DNA of 64,000 bases, taken from Chromatiaceae bacterium (lineage in GTDB: Bacteria; Pseudomonadota; Gammaproteobacteria; Chromatiales; Chromatiaceae). Location of the stretch: positions 310,001-374,000 of the forward strand of contig JACKMX010000002.1 in assembly GCA_024235175.1 (NCBI GenBank), written 5' to 3'. Below are positions 1 through 7,589 of this stretch, piece after piece. Numbering within the stretch: position 1 is the stretch's first letter; each line of letters starts with the position of its first letter. Below the pieces are notes generated by a model. It saw only the letters and a list, made by a program, of their open reading frames with translations, did not search any database and was not told the DNA's origin. The translations under genes were made by a program, and so were the position numbers.

Positions 1-546
1 GCCCGGGTCGAATGCACCACCAATGATGCCTCTTTCTTCAAAATCCACCGCTGGGTGGAACAACGCGACGGCTACCAGCATTGGAAACTGGCCCCGTTAC
101 GTAAAAACATCTACAGCCTGCGCGACCTGCGCAAACTGTTAAAAGCCGCCAATGAACGCTACCTCGCCTTCATGGCGGATATCGATAATCCCGATGCAGG
201 ACTCAAAGCCATCGACAAAATGGCCAAGCCCGCCCAGGATAACGGCCATTCCTACCGAGGTTTCAATCTGTTCCTGGGCGATGATTACCGTCTCTTTCTC
301 ACTCTGGTGCGGGGCGAATGGTCCATCAGCGGTTTCCGTGCCGCCGATCTGCGTTCGCATATTCCCAACTTATCGGCCTCTCGCTCTTCGTATATTCTCA
401 AGCGCCTTCGCACCCATGGTTTGATCAAGAAAATCGGGCATCGATACAAGTATTACCTTACAAAACTTGGTCGTCGTATCCTGGTTACAACATTGAAAGT
501 TCGTGAATATTTTATTGTCCCTTCTCTTTGCTCAGACACCGTGTAG
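1..546 (+). CDS. Unrecognised protein, C-terminal part (5' end outside window)
   Basis: The reading frame is open from base 1, so the true start lies upstream of the window. A GTG at 55 is an internal candidate only. About 181 residues are visible. The last 90 residues look like a winged-helix fold: a Ser-rich helix with SRSSYILKRLRTHGLIKK, followed by the hairpin-like KIGHRYKYYLTKLGRRI, as in MarR-like DNA-binding domains. I do not recognise a named family; similar tails occur in conserved hypothetical proteins. A DNA-binding role is an inference. The gene ends just before a small dispersed repeat and converges on the minus-strand Mut7-C gene. Confidence 0.55.
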   Translation, partial: ARVECTTNDASFFKIHRWVEQRDGYQHWKLAPLRKNIYSLRDLRKLLKAANERYLAFMADIDNPDAGLKAIDKMAKPAQDNGHSYRGFNLFLGDDYRLFLTLVRGEWSISGFRAADLRSHIPNLSASRSSYILKRLRTHGLIKKIGHRYKYYLTKLGRRILVTTLKVREYFIVPSLCSDTV

Positions 547-594
547 AATTTCTTTGTCTATATGAACAAGATCTCAGTTGAAAGGGACTATCTA

Positions 595-645
595 TCACAA
601 GGTGAACCCTGACTTCAGGTTTCGCCATGGTTTGAAAGACAGGTA
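595..645. repeat. Copy 1 of a small dispersed hairpin repeat
   Basis: The stretch has imperfect inverted arms (ggtgaacc at 601 and ggtttcgcc at 618) around ctgacttca. The same design, with ccgacttca between ggcaaac and gtttgcc, recurs at 7393-7418, and its left part (tcaccaggcgaacc) recurs at 4585. It lies between the 3' ends of two convergent genes, a usual position for REP-like repeats. Confidence 0.4.
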
Positions 646-652
646 CAGGTTT

Positions 653-1414
653 TCAGCCACCCCTCTTTGATGGGTCGAGGGTATCGGTAAGCGATTTCAT
701 TTTTTCGAAATGACTGCCTTCCCAGTAGATCTGGCCGCACGAACTGCACTGCCAGAATTCATCAAAATTCTGCCGTGTCCCAGCTTCGAGCCGGTCGAGT
801 ATCTCCGTTTTATCGACAGCGGCGACTTCACCGTTACACCGCGTACAGCGGCCGAAAGGCTCGATGTCGGAATATAGATCGAAACGCGCGAGCACTTCGT
901 CCAATTGCCTGCGCGGATCCTGATTGCGCACGAAGTAGCCGTGGTCGATTATGCGCCGTTTCAAAAGATTCCGGTCGCGCGTCAGCAGGATGCGCTTCTC
1001 TCCGGCAGAGATAGTCGCGAGTCCTTCGTCGCTGTAGTCATTGCGATACAGTGTGTCGAAACCGAGCTGGCGTAGATAGCGTGCGAGCCGGCCAAGGTGG
1101 CAGTCGAGCACGAAACGCGGCTGTCGCAGGGGTAATTCGCGCAGTTTCAGCAGCGGCCGGATATCGAGGCTCTCAAACATCGGGTAGACACTGATGCGGT
1201 CGCCTCCGCCGACGATGTAACCGAAATCCACGGATTCACCGTTGGCGAGTATCACCTCAACTTCGGTATGCGGCACGCCCAGCGCCTCGATGATATCCTT
1301 GACCGAGGCGCGCCGCAGCAGCGGATAGTCAAACGTCAGCTTGCGTTTTTCCCGGGGGAGAAAATCGTTGAGCTCCTCGTAGAAACGGAATTCAGCATGG
1401 GGATGTGTATTCAC
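653..1414 (-). CDS. Mut7-C RNase-domain protein with N-terminal ubiquitin-like domain
   Basis: The 253-residue protein has two recognisable parts. Residues 1-90 resemble the Mut7-C-associated ubiquitin-like domain (pattern VEVILANGESVDFGYIVGGG). Residues 95-245 resemble the Mut7-C/DUF82 PIN-like RNase domain: FVLDCHLGRLARYLRQLGFD, then ILLTRDRNLLKR, then a zinc-ribbon-like pair CTRC and CSSCGQIYW. The Asp residues of the LD and TRD motifs are the likely metal ligands. The family is predicted to be a ribonuclease; the substrate is unknown. The start is GTG at 1414, and no Shine-Dalgarno sequence precedes it. A -10-like TATACT ends 7 bases upstream, so the mRNA may be leaderless. The gene is divergent from the exporter operon. 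Confidence 0.85.
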   Translation of the reverse strand: MNTHPHAEFRFYEELNDFLPREKRKLTFDYPLLRRASVKDIIEALGVPHTEVEVILANGESVDFGYIVGGGDRISVYPMFESLDIRPLLKLRELPLRQPRFVLDCHLGRLARYLRQLGFDTLYRNDYSDEGLATISAGEKRILLTRDRNLLKRRIIDHGYFVRNQDPRRQLDEVLARFDLYSDIEPFGRCTRCNGEVAAVDKTEILDRLEAGTRQNFDEFWQCSSCGQIYWEGSHFEKMKSLTDTLDPSKRGG

Positions 1415-1421
1415 AGGGGAA

Positions 1422-1449
1422 AGTATAACGAATCTTTTCCGCCGCCGAA
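1422..1449 (-). promoter_or_regulatory. Candidate promoter of the Mut7-C gene (leaderless)
   Basis: On the minus strand TATACT occupies 1427-1422 and a poor -35 (TTCGGC) occupies 1449-1444, with a spacing of 16. Seven bases separate the -10 from the GTG codon, which would place the transcript start on the start codon itself. Confidence 0.35.
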
Positions 1450-1548
1450 GTGCTGAAGCACCCCGGATTCATTAAACCCGGAATATCCGGGCGTTCGGGA
1501 AGACTCTAAGTGTTAATCTAGGAGCCCATTCTGCAAAACGAGAAACTC

Positions 1549-2700
1549 ATGCCGAAAAAACCTTACAAATTACTCATATCTCTTGCAGCCGTTCTTGCTG
1601 CCGCTGTGGCGCTATTCGCCTGGTTTGGCAGGGTAAAACCAATCGAAGTGATTGTGAAACCTATAGCCTTCGGTAAGGTACAGCATACGGTTGCCAATAC
1701 CCGGGCGGGAACGATCAAGGCTTGCCGACGGGCTGGCATCTCACCCTCAATCGGCGGGCAGATTGCAGGTATGCCGGTGAAAGAGGGCGACCTCGTCAAG
1801 CCGGGCCAGCTGCTGATGGAGTTATGGAACCATGACCGGCTGGCGCAACTCGAACTGGCAACCAGCGAGGCCGACGCGGCAGCGGCTAATGCAAGACAGG
1901 CTTGTATCCGAGCTGATGTTGCACTGCGCGAAGCCCATCGATTAATGCAGCTGAAGAAAAGTAACCTCGCCTCCGATGAGGCCGCCGACAAGGCCGATGG
2001 TGAAGCCCGCGCGCAACAGGCGGCCTGCAATGCGGCACGTGCGACCAAAAAAGTCAGCGAGGCAAAAATTCGTCTGGTGGAATCAGAACTGGAGCAGACA
2101 CGCCTGACGGCGCCGTTCGCCGGCATAGTCGCTGAGGTCAATGGTGAGATCGGTGAATTTGTAACACCATCGCCTGTCGGGATACCGACGCCACCGGCAG
2201 TGGATCTGGTTGATGTCGGCTGTCTCTATGTATCCGCACCGATCGATGAGGTCGATGCTCCGCAGATTCGTGTTGGTATGCCAGCCAGAATTTCGCTGGA
2301 TGCGATGTCCCAAAAAATCTTTGCGGGTAAGGTGCGCCGCATTGCACCCTATGTGCTGGAGAGGGAGAAACAGGCACGCACCCTGGATGTGGAGGTCGAT
2401 TTTCTCTGTCCGGAAGAGTGCGAAGGCATGTTACCCGGTTACAGTGCGGATATTGAAGTGATCATCAGGGAGCAGGATAAATCCCTGCGCGTGCCGACGG
2501 AGGCGGTTCTCGAAGGCAACAAGGTGCTGTTGTTTACCTCTGACAACACCCTGCAACAACGTGAGATCAAAGCAGGCCTGAGTAACTGGGAATGGACCGA
2601 AGTCACGGAAGGCCTGAGCGAAGGTGAAGAAATCGTGATTTCGGTTGATCGTGAAGGCGTCGAAGACGGTGTTGCTGCTGTACGTGACAAGAATGATTGA
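1549..2700 (+). CDS. HlyD/MacA-type periplasmic adaptor of an ABC exporter
   Basis: The 383-residue protein starts with a Lys-rich leader and one membrane anchor (residues 6-26). A biotinyl-lipoyl-like half motif follows (GQIAGMPVKEGDLVKPGQ), then an Ala-rich coiled-coil hairpin (about 95-180), then the second half motif (TRLTAPFAGIVAEVNGEIGE), a beta-barrel domain and a membrane-proximal domain near the C-terminus. This is the domain order of membrane fusion proteins that bridge an inner-membrane transporter to an outer-membrane channel. Its stop overlaps the start of the ATPase gene, so it is the first gene of a coupled adaptor-ATPase-permease operon. No TolC-like gene is seen nearby. Substrate unknown. 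Confidence 0.85.
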   Translation: MPKKPYKLLISLAAVLAAAVALFAWFGRVKPIEVIVKPIAFGKVQHTVANTRAGTIKACRRAGISPSIGGQIAGMPVKEGDLVKPGQLLMELWNHDRLAQLELATSEADAAAANARQACIRADVALREAHRLMQLKKSNLASDEAADKADGEARAQQAACNAARATKKVSEAKIRLVESELEQTRLTAPFAGIVAEVNGEIGEFVTPSPVGIPTPPAVDLVDVGCLYVSAPIDEVDAPQIRVGMPARISLDAMSQKIFAGKVRRIAPYVLEREKQARTLDVEVDFLCPEECEGMLPGYSADIEVIIREQDKSLRVPTEAVLEGNKVLLFTSDNTLQQREIKAGLSNWEWTEVTEGLSEGEEIVISVDREGVEDGVAAVRDKND

Positions 2701-3373
2701 GCTTAAGGGTATTCACCGCAACTTTCTGGTGGGCGGGCAGACGGTGCATGCACTCGATAATGTCAGTCTCCACATCGCAGAAGGAGAGTACGTCTCGATC
2801 ATGGGGCCATCCGGTTCCGGCAAATCCACCCTGCTGAATCTGATCGGTCTGCTGGACCGCCCAAGCTCCGGCAGTTACCGGCTGAATGGGCGGGATGTGA
2901 CCTTATTGAGTGATATCGAACAAGCACAGGTACGCAACCGGGAGATAGGGTTCGTATTTCAGATGTTTCACCTGATACCGCGGCTGACAGCAGCAGAAAA
3001 CGTCGAACTGCCTCTGATTCTTGCCGGGCTGTCGCCGGAACAGCGTCAGCCGCTGGTGACCAGCGCACTTGCAGAGCTGCAGATGACGGATCGCGCTCAC
3101 CACAAACCCGACCAGCTGTCGGGCGGTCAGCGGCAGCGCGTGGCAATCGCCCGCGCGGTCGTTACCAAACCCAAGGTGCTGCTTGCGGATGAACCGACGG
3201 GTAATCTAGACCAAAAGTCCGGTGAGTCTGTGATTGCTATTCTGGAAGCGCTCAATGCGCGCGGCATCACCTTAATCATGGTTACTCACGATCCTGACAT
3301 GGGCCAACGCGCGCGGCGTCAGCTGCGCATGGTCGATGGAAGGATTTCAGGCGAGCGGCATGGCACTGCATAA
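2693..3373 (+). CDS. ABC exporter ATP-binding protein (MacB/LolD type)
   Basis: The 226-residue ATPase has Walker A GPSGSGKS (residues 37-44), the signature LSGGQRQR (about 142-149), Walker B VLLADEP (about 162-168) and the H-loop MVTHD. Its length and the phrase EYVSIMGPSGSGKSTLLN fit the MacB/LolD/FtsE subfamily, which works with FtsX-like permeases. The ATG at 2693 is chosen because it overlaps the adaptor stop (TGA 2698-2700), which indicates translational coupling; an upstream in-frame ATG at 2645 lies inside the adaptor gene. It powers the two permeases that follow. Confidence 0.92.
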   Translation: MIELKGIHRNFLVGGQTVHALDNVSLHIAEGEYVSIMGPSGSGKSTLLNLIGLLDRPSSGSYRLNGRDVTLLSDIEQAQVRNREIGFVFQMFHLIPRLTAAENVELPLILAGLSPEQRQPLVTSALAELQMTDRAHHKPDQLSGGQRQRVAIARAVVTKPKVLLADEPTGNLDQKSGESVIAILEALNARGITLIMVTHDPDMGQRARRQLRMVDGRISGERHGTA

Positions 3374-4574
3374 TACCGACGTGCTGCGCTTTTCATGGGG
3401 CGCTTTACGCGGCTTCCCTTCCCGCACTCTGTTGATGCTGATCGCCATGGCGATTGGCGTATCAGCCGTGGTATTGCTGACTTCGCTCGGCGAAGGTGCA
3501 CGGCGTTATGTCACCGGCGAATTCGCTTCTTTGGGCACAAATCTGGTGATTGTGTTTCCGGGCCGTTCGGAAACCGCTGGGATCAATCCATCCACCATGA
3601 TGGGGGAGACACCACGCGATCTGACACTGGACGACGCGCAGGCGCTGTTGCGCAGCCAGAGTGTGCGGCGTATTGCGCCAATCAATGTCGGTTCGGCCGT
3701 GGTCAGCCGCCAAAGCAGGTCGCGCGAAGTGGTGATACTGGGTTCCAACCGCGATTTGTTGGATATTCGCCATTGGGAAGTTGGGCAAGGCCGTTTTTTA
3801 CCGTACAGGGACCTGGATCGTGCTTCACCGGAAGCCGTTATCGGCAGCAAGGTCCGGGATGAGCTGTTTGGCGCAGATCGTGCGCTGGGCGAATGGATCC
3901 GGATCGGCGACCGCCGTTTTCGGGTGGTCGGTATCATGGGCTCGGAAGGCCGCTCCATCGGTGTCGACGTGCAGGAGACGATCATTATTCCTGTGGCTTC
4001 CGCTCAGCAGCTGTTCAACACCACTTCGCTGTTCCGCATCCTGGTCGAAGCAAAGAATCGGGATGCCATCGAACCTGCAAAACAGTTCATCATCGATCTT
4101 CTGCAGACGCGTCACCAGGGCGAAAAAGATGTCACCGTGATTACCCAGGACGCGGTGCTGCAGACTTTTGACCGTATTCTCGGTGCGCTGACCTATGCAG
4201 TAGGCGGTATTGCGGCAATCAGCCTGGCAGTTGCCGGGATACTTATCATGAATGTCATGTTGATTGCAGTATCGCAACGCACCGCCGAGATCGGTCTATT
4301 GAAAGCTTTGGGCGCAGCACCTCGGCAGATACTGTTGCTTATTCAGACAGAAGCCGTAATCCTGTCAGCCATAGGAGCAACCGCCGGATTGATATTGGGA
4401 CAACTGGGCAGCTTTGTAATACGGGCTTCGTTCCCGGTATTGCCTGCCTATGCACCGGGCTGGGCGTTTATGACTGCGCTGGCAGTTGCCTTGATTACCG
4501 GCTTTACATTCAGTCTGATGCCGGCACTGCGCGCAGCGCGGCTTGATCCGGTGCTGGCCCTGTCGAGGCGCTAA
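3360..4574 (+). CDS. FtsX/MacB-like ABC permease 1
   Basis: The 404-residue permease has one N-terminal membrane segment (about 20-42, SRTLLMLIAMAIGVSAVVLL), a large periplasmic MacB core domain, and three C-terminal segments (about 275-300, 325-350, 370-390) in the FtsX domain. The phrase RTAEIGLLKALGA is typical of the coupling region. The ATG at 3360 overlaps the ATPase gene by 14 bases; an ATG at 3336 in the same frame is a less likely start. It is followed by 247 bases with repeats and then by a paralogue, so the transporter may be a heterodimer. Confidence 0.88.
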   Translation: MALHNTDVLRFSWGALRGFPSRTLLMLIAMAIGVSAVVLLTSLGEGARRYVTGEFASLGTNLVIVFPGRSETAGINPSTMMGETPRDLTLDDAQALLRSQSVRRIAPINVGSAVVSRQSRSREVVILGSNRDLLDIRHWEVGQGRFLPYRDLDRASPEAVIGSKVRDELFGADRALGEWIRIGDRRFRVVGIMGSEGRSIGVDVQETIIIPVASAQQLFNTTSLFRILVEAKNRDAIEPAKQFIIDLLQTRHQGEKDVTVITQDAVLQTFDRILGALTYAVGGIAAISLAVAGILIMNVMLIAVSQRTAEIGLLKALGAAPRQILLLIQTEAVILSAIGATAGLILGQLGSFVIRASFPVLPAYAPGWAFMTALAVALITGFTFSLMPALRAARLDPVLALSRR

Positions 4575-4584
4575 CCCGCATCCA

Positions 4585-4677
4585 TCACCAGGCGAACCGA
4601 AGATATGTCAATAATATATATAAAACAGCAAATTACGTTCATTTTATTCGTGCTGATGAATTTACACTCTGTTCTAT
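4585..4677. repeat. Copy 2 of the dispersed repeat
   Basis: This stretch begins tcaccaggcgaacc and ends ttacactctgttctat, 93 bases in all. The stretch 7387-7478 begins tcaccaggcaaacc and ends with the identical 16 bases ttacactctgttctat, 92 bases in all. The middle has diverged. Both copies sit just behind the stop codon of a plus-strand gene. Confidence 0.4.
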
Positions 4678-4795
4678 CCGGTTTTTGGAACGATTTGGCT
4701 GCGCATCTTGAGCGATCTTCCTTAAACCATAGCTACGGCTATGGTTTGGCGGACGATCACTCAACCTGCTTTGCCAAATCGCCCCAAAATTCCGG
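4678..4795. repeat. 118-bp nested palindrome between the two permease genes
   Basis: The core is a perfect 10-bp hairpin, aaaccatagc at 4724-4733 and gctatggttt at 4738-4747, with a 4-base loop. Further pairing arms flank it symmetrically: ttgag with ctcaa, gatc with gatc, cgatttggc with gccaaatcg, and the outer ccgg with ccgg. The whole stretch could fold into one long imperfect hairpin in RNA or cruciform DNA. It looks like a MITE/REP-type insertion inside the exporter operon. It has no T-run, so it is not a standard terminator. Confidence 0.6.
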
Positions 4796-4821
4796 ATCCT
4801 GGTGACGGATGCGGGCTAAAC

Positions 4822-6021
4822 ATGCGCACGCGCGATTTCCTCAATCTGACGGGCAGCTCCCTCATAGCTCACCGCATGCGCAGTTTTCTCACCGCATTGG
4901 GTATAGCCGTGGGTATTGCCGCCGTAGTGCTGCTGACCTCGATTGGCGAAGGCGTACACCAGTTTGTTTTGTCAGAGTTCACCCAGTTTGGGACAACGCT
5001 GGTTGGCATAAATCCGGGCAAGGCAACTACAGCCGGTACCAGCATGGGTATGTTCGGCACCGAACGGCCATTGACCATCGAAGATGCGCAAGCTCTGAAA
5101 CGGTTGCCGTTTGCACGCGCGGTCGTGCCATTCGTACAGGGCAATGCTGAAGTCGAGGCGGGGAACCGCAGGCGCCGGACAACGGTTTATGGGGCAGGTC
5201 CGGATATGCCGGAAGCGTTTCGTATGAAGGTCAAATCGGGGCGCTTTCTACCCGACGACGATCCCACAGCGCCACGCGCCTTGGCAGTGCTTGGCAGCAA
5301 GCTCCGGCAGGAGTTGTTTAGCGGGCGCAGCCCGCTCGGGCAGCGCATCACTATCGGTGGTAATCGCTATCGGGTCGTAGGCGTGATGGAAGCCAAAGGC
5401 TCATTGCTTGGTTTCGATCTGGATGACACCGTATACATCCCTGCTGCCCGCGCACTGAGTCTGTTCAATAATGAAACCCTGTTTGAAATCGATGTGATGT
5501 ACGACGCAGACACGCCCGTCGACAAGGTTGTGCAGGGGATTAAGGATACGCTAAAAGCACGCCACGGAAGAGACGACGTCACCATTACCACGCAACAGCA
5601 AATGCTGGATGTACTGGGTTCGGTACTCAACATATTGACTTTCGCTGTCGCTGCGATTGGAGGCATCTCGCTGCTGGTGGGTGCCATCGGCATAGTGACC
5701 ATAATGACCATTGCCATCAATGAACGCACCAGCGAGATTGGGTTGCTCCTCGCACTGGGTGCAAGACAGGGGCAGATTCTGAGTCTGTTTCTGGGTGAAG
5801 CTATCGTACTTGCCGCAGTGGGCGGCCTCAGCGGCCTGGCCCTGGGTGTTGGCATAGCAACACTCTTGCACACTGCGCTGCCGGCACTACCGGTTCATAT
5901 ACCCATCACCTATATAGTGCTTGCAGAGGCTATCGCCATGGTGATTGGTCTGATTGCCGGGGTTGTTCCGGCCTATCAGGCAGCACGAATGGACCCGGTA
6001 GAGGCGCTAAGGGCGGAGTAG
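4822..6021 (+). CDS. FtsX/MacB-like ABC permease 2
   Basis: The 399-residue paralogue of the preceding permease has one N-terminal membrane segment (RSFLTALGIAVGIAAVVLL), a MacB-type periplasmic core and three C-terminal segments with RTSEIGLLLALGARQGQ. The start at 4822 (MRTRDFLNLTG) is chosen because upstream in-frame codons lie inside the palindrome and give a Pro-rich sequence unlike the family. No strong Shine-Dalgarno is visible. It probably forms the second half of the transporter with permease 1. The insertion between them may lower its expression or give it separate control. Confidence 0.85.
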   Translation: MRTRDFLNLTGSSLIAHRMRSFLTALGIAVGIAAVVLLTSIGEGVHQFVLSEFTQFGTTLVGINPGKATTAGTSMGMFGTERPLTIEDAQALKRLPFARAVVPFVQGNAEVEAGNRRRRTTVYGAGPDMPEAFRMKVKSGRFLPDDDPTAPRALAVLGSKLRQELFSGRSPLGQRITIGGNRYRVVGVMEAKGSLLGFDLDDTVYIPAARALSLFNNETLFEIDVMYDADTPVDKVVQGIKDTLKARHGRDDVTITTQQQMLDVLGSVLNILTFAVAAIGGISLLVGAIGIVTIMTIAINERTSEIGLLLALGARQGQILSLFLGEAIVLAAVGGLSGLALGVGIATLLHTALPALPVHIPITYIVLAEAIAMVIGLIAGVVPAYQAARMDPVEALRAE

Positions 6022-6182
6022 GTCATTTGGATCGCTGCATATTTGACGACATCCCTGATAATGGTAAAAAATACGAAAAGGAGGATTTATCGGGAACCGC
6101 AAGGCAGTCGGACGTTTTATTGCGTATAGGTATTTTCCGCGAGTCAGAAACTGCCTTCCATACGTCAAAGTGGAGGTAAACC

Positions 6183-7376
6183 ATGAACCAGTCAGCGGGT
6201 TCAGGAGCCAACTGGAGTAATCCAGAGACACTGGATTCGTCTACACGGATGGCACCGATGATTTTGACCAGGTTGATTGCACCGGCTGATGTGGCATTTA
6301 ACGGCAACCGACCCTGGGATATTCAGGTGAACGACCCTGAAACCTATGACCGCATCCTCTACCGCGGCTCACTGGGATTTGGTGAAGCCTATATGGACGG
6401 GATGTGGGATTGCCTGAATCTCGATGAGTTGTTCACCCGGTTGTTAAGATTCGACATCGACCGCAAAGTGCGAGGCATCCTGCGTATCCGTTTGCTGGCC
6501 GCCAGCGCTTTCAATTTCCTTTCCCACAAGTTGGTTAACCTTCAATCCCGCCGTCGCGCTTTTCAGGTGGCCGAGTGCCACTATGATATCGGTAACGATG
6601 TCTACCGGTCGATGCTCGACTCCACCATGAGTTACAGCTGCGGCTACTGGCACAATGCTTCCAGCCTGGAGCAGGCGCAACGCAACAAGCTGGATTTGAT
6701 TTGCCGGAAACTGGAACTCGCTCAGGGCGAGCGGCTGCTGGATATAGGTTGCGGCTGGGGCGGTCTTGCCCGTCATGCGGCTGAGCATTATGGTGTCGAG
6801 GTTGTAGGGATCAGCGTATCCGAAGAGCAGCGAAAACTGGCATTGGAGAGGTGCCGGGACCTTCCGGTTGAGATAGCGTTGATGGACTATCGGGACTTGA
6901 CCGGGCGGTTTGACAAAGTGGCATCGGTGGGCATGTTTGAGCACGTCGGACCGAAGAACTACGTGGACTTTTTTCGTACCGTCAGACGGGTGATGTCAGA
7001 TACGGGACTGTTTCTGCTGCACACTATAGGAAATTACTGTTCGTATAATTCTATTGATCCCTGGATAGACAGGTATATTTTCCCTAATGGCCATTTGCCT
7101 TCGGCCAGCCAGATCACCGCAGCGATCGAACCGGATTTCATTGTTCGCGACTGGCATGATTTTGGCCCTGACTACGATCGAACCCTGATGGCCTGGTGGA
7201 AGAATTTCGACAGCGCCTGGCCGGATTTGAAAGAGCGCTACGGTGAACGCTTCTACCGCATGTGGAAATACTATCTGCATTGCTGCGCCGGAATGTTCCG
7301 GTCGGGCCATGGCCAGTTATGGCAGATCGTATTGTCCAATCGTGGCGTCAGACCTGAATATCGATCGATTCGCTAG
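6183..7376 (+). CDS. cfa: Cyclopropane-fatty-acyl-phospholipid synthase
   Basis: The 397-residue protein is close to the usual length of Cfa (about 380). It has an N-terminal domain ending near residue 125, then a class I methyltransferase domain with motif I LLDIGCGWGG near residue 187 and the family signature MFEHVGPKNYVDFF near 250. It transfers a methylene group from S-adenosylmethionine to the double bond of membrane phospholipid acyl chains, at the cytoplasmic face of the membrane. A good Shine-Dalgarno (agtggaggta) precedes the ATG. The upstream gap of 161 bases from the exporter suggests its own promoter. Confidence 0.93.
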   Translation: MNQSAGSGANWSNPETLDSSTRMAPMILTRLIAPADVAFNGNRPWDIQVNDPETYDRILYRGSLGFGEAYMDGMWDCLNLDELFTRLLRFDIDRKVRGILRIRLLAASAFNFLSHKLVNLQSRRRAFQVAECHYDIGNDVYRSMLDSTMSYSCGYWHNASSLEQAQRNKLDLICRKLELAQGERLLDIGCGWGGLARHAAEHYGVEVVGISVSEEQRKLALERCRDLPVEIALMDYRDLTGRFDKVASVGMFEHVGPKNYVDFFRTVRRVMSDTGLFLLHTIGNYCSYNSIDPWIDRYIFPNGHLPSASQITAAIEPDFIVRDWHDFGPDYDRTLMAWWKNFDSAWPDLKERYGERFYRMWKYYLHCCAGMFRSGHGQLWQIVLSNRGVRPEYRSIR

Positions 7377-7386
7377 CCCGCTTTTT

Positions 7387-7478
7387 TCACCAGGCAAACC
7401 CCGACTTCAAAGTTTGCCGTGGCCGGACAGATAGTTGCGTAATGAATTATACGATAATTCTATTACACTCTGTTCTAT
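7387..7478. repeat. Copy 3 of the dispersed repeat
   Basis: A perfect 7-bp stem (ggcaaac at 7393, gtttgcc at 7412) encloses ccccgacttcaa. The copy ends with ttacactctgttctat, identical to the end of the copy at 4585-4677. It lies between the 3' ends of cfa and the convergent carboxylase operon. Confidence 0.4.
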
Positions 7479-7589
7479 AAGAACCTCCGTATTGCCGCCA
7501 AAGTCTTCCCAGCCGAGCGCCTGATTTCCAGGATTTGTCGGCCTTTTTGCTTGGCCCAACAGGGCACGAAGAAAACCCCATTCCACATT

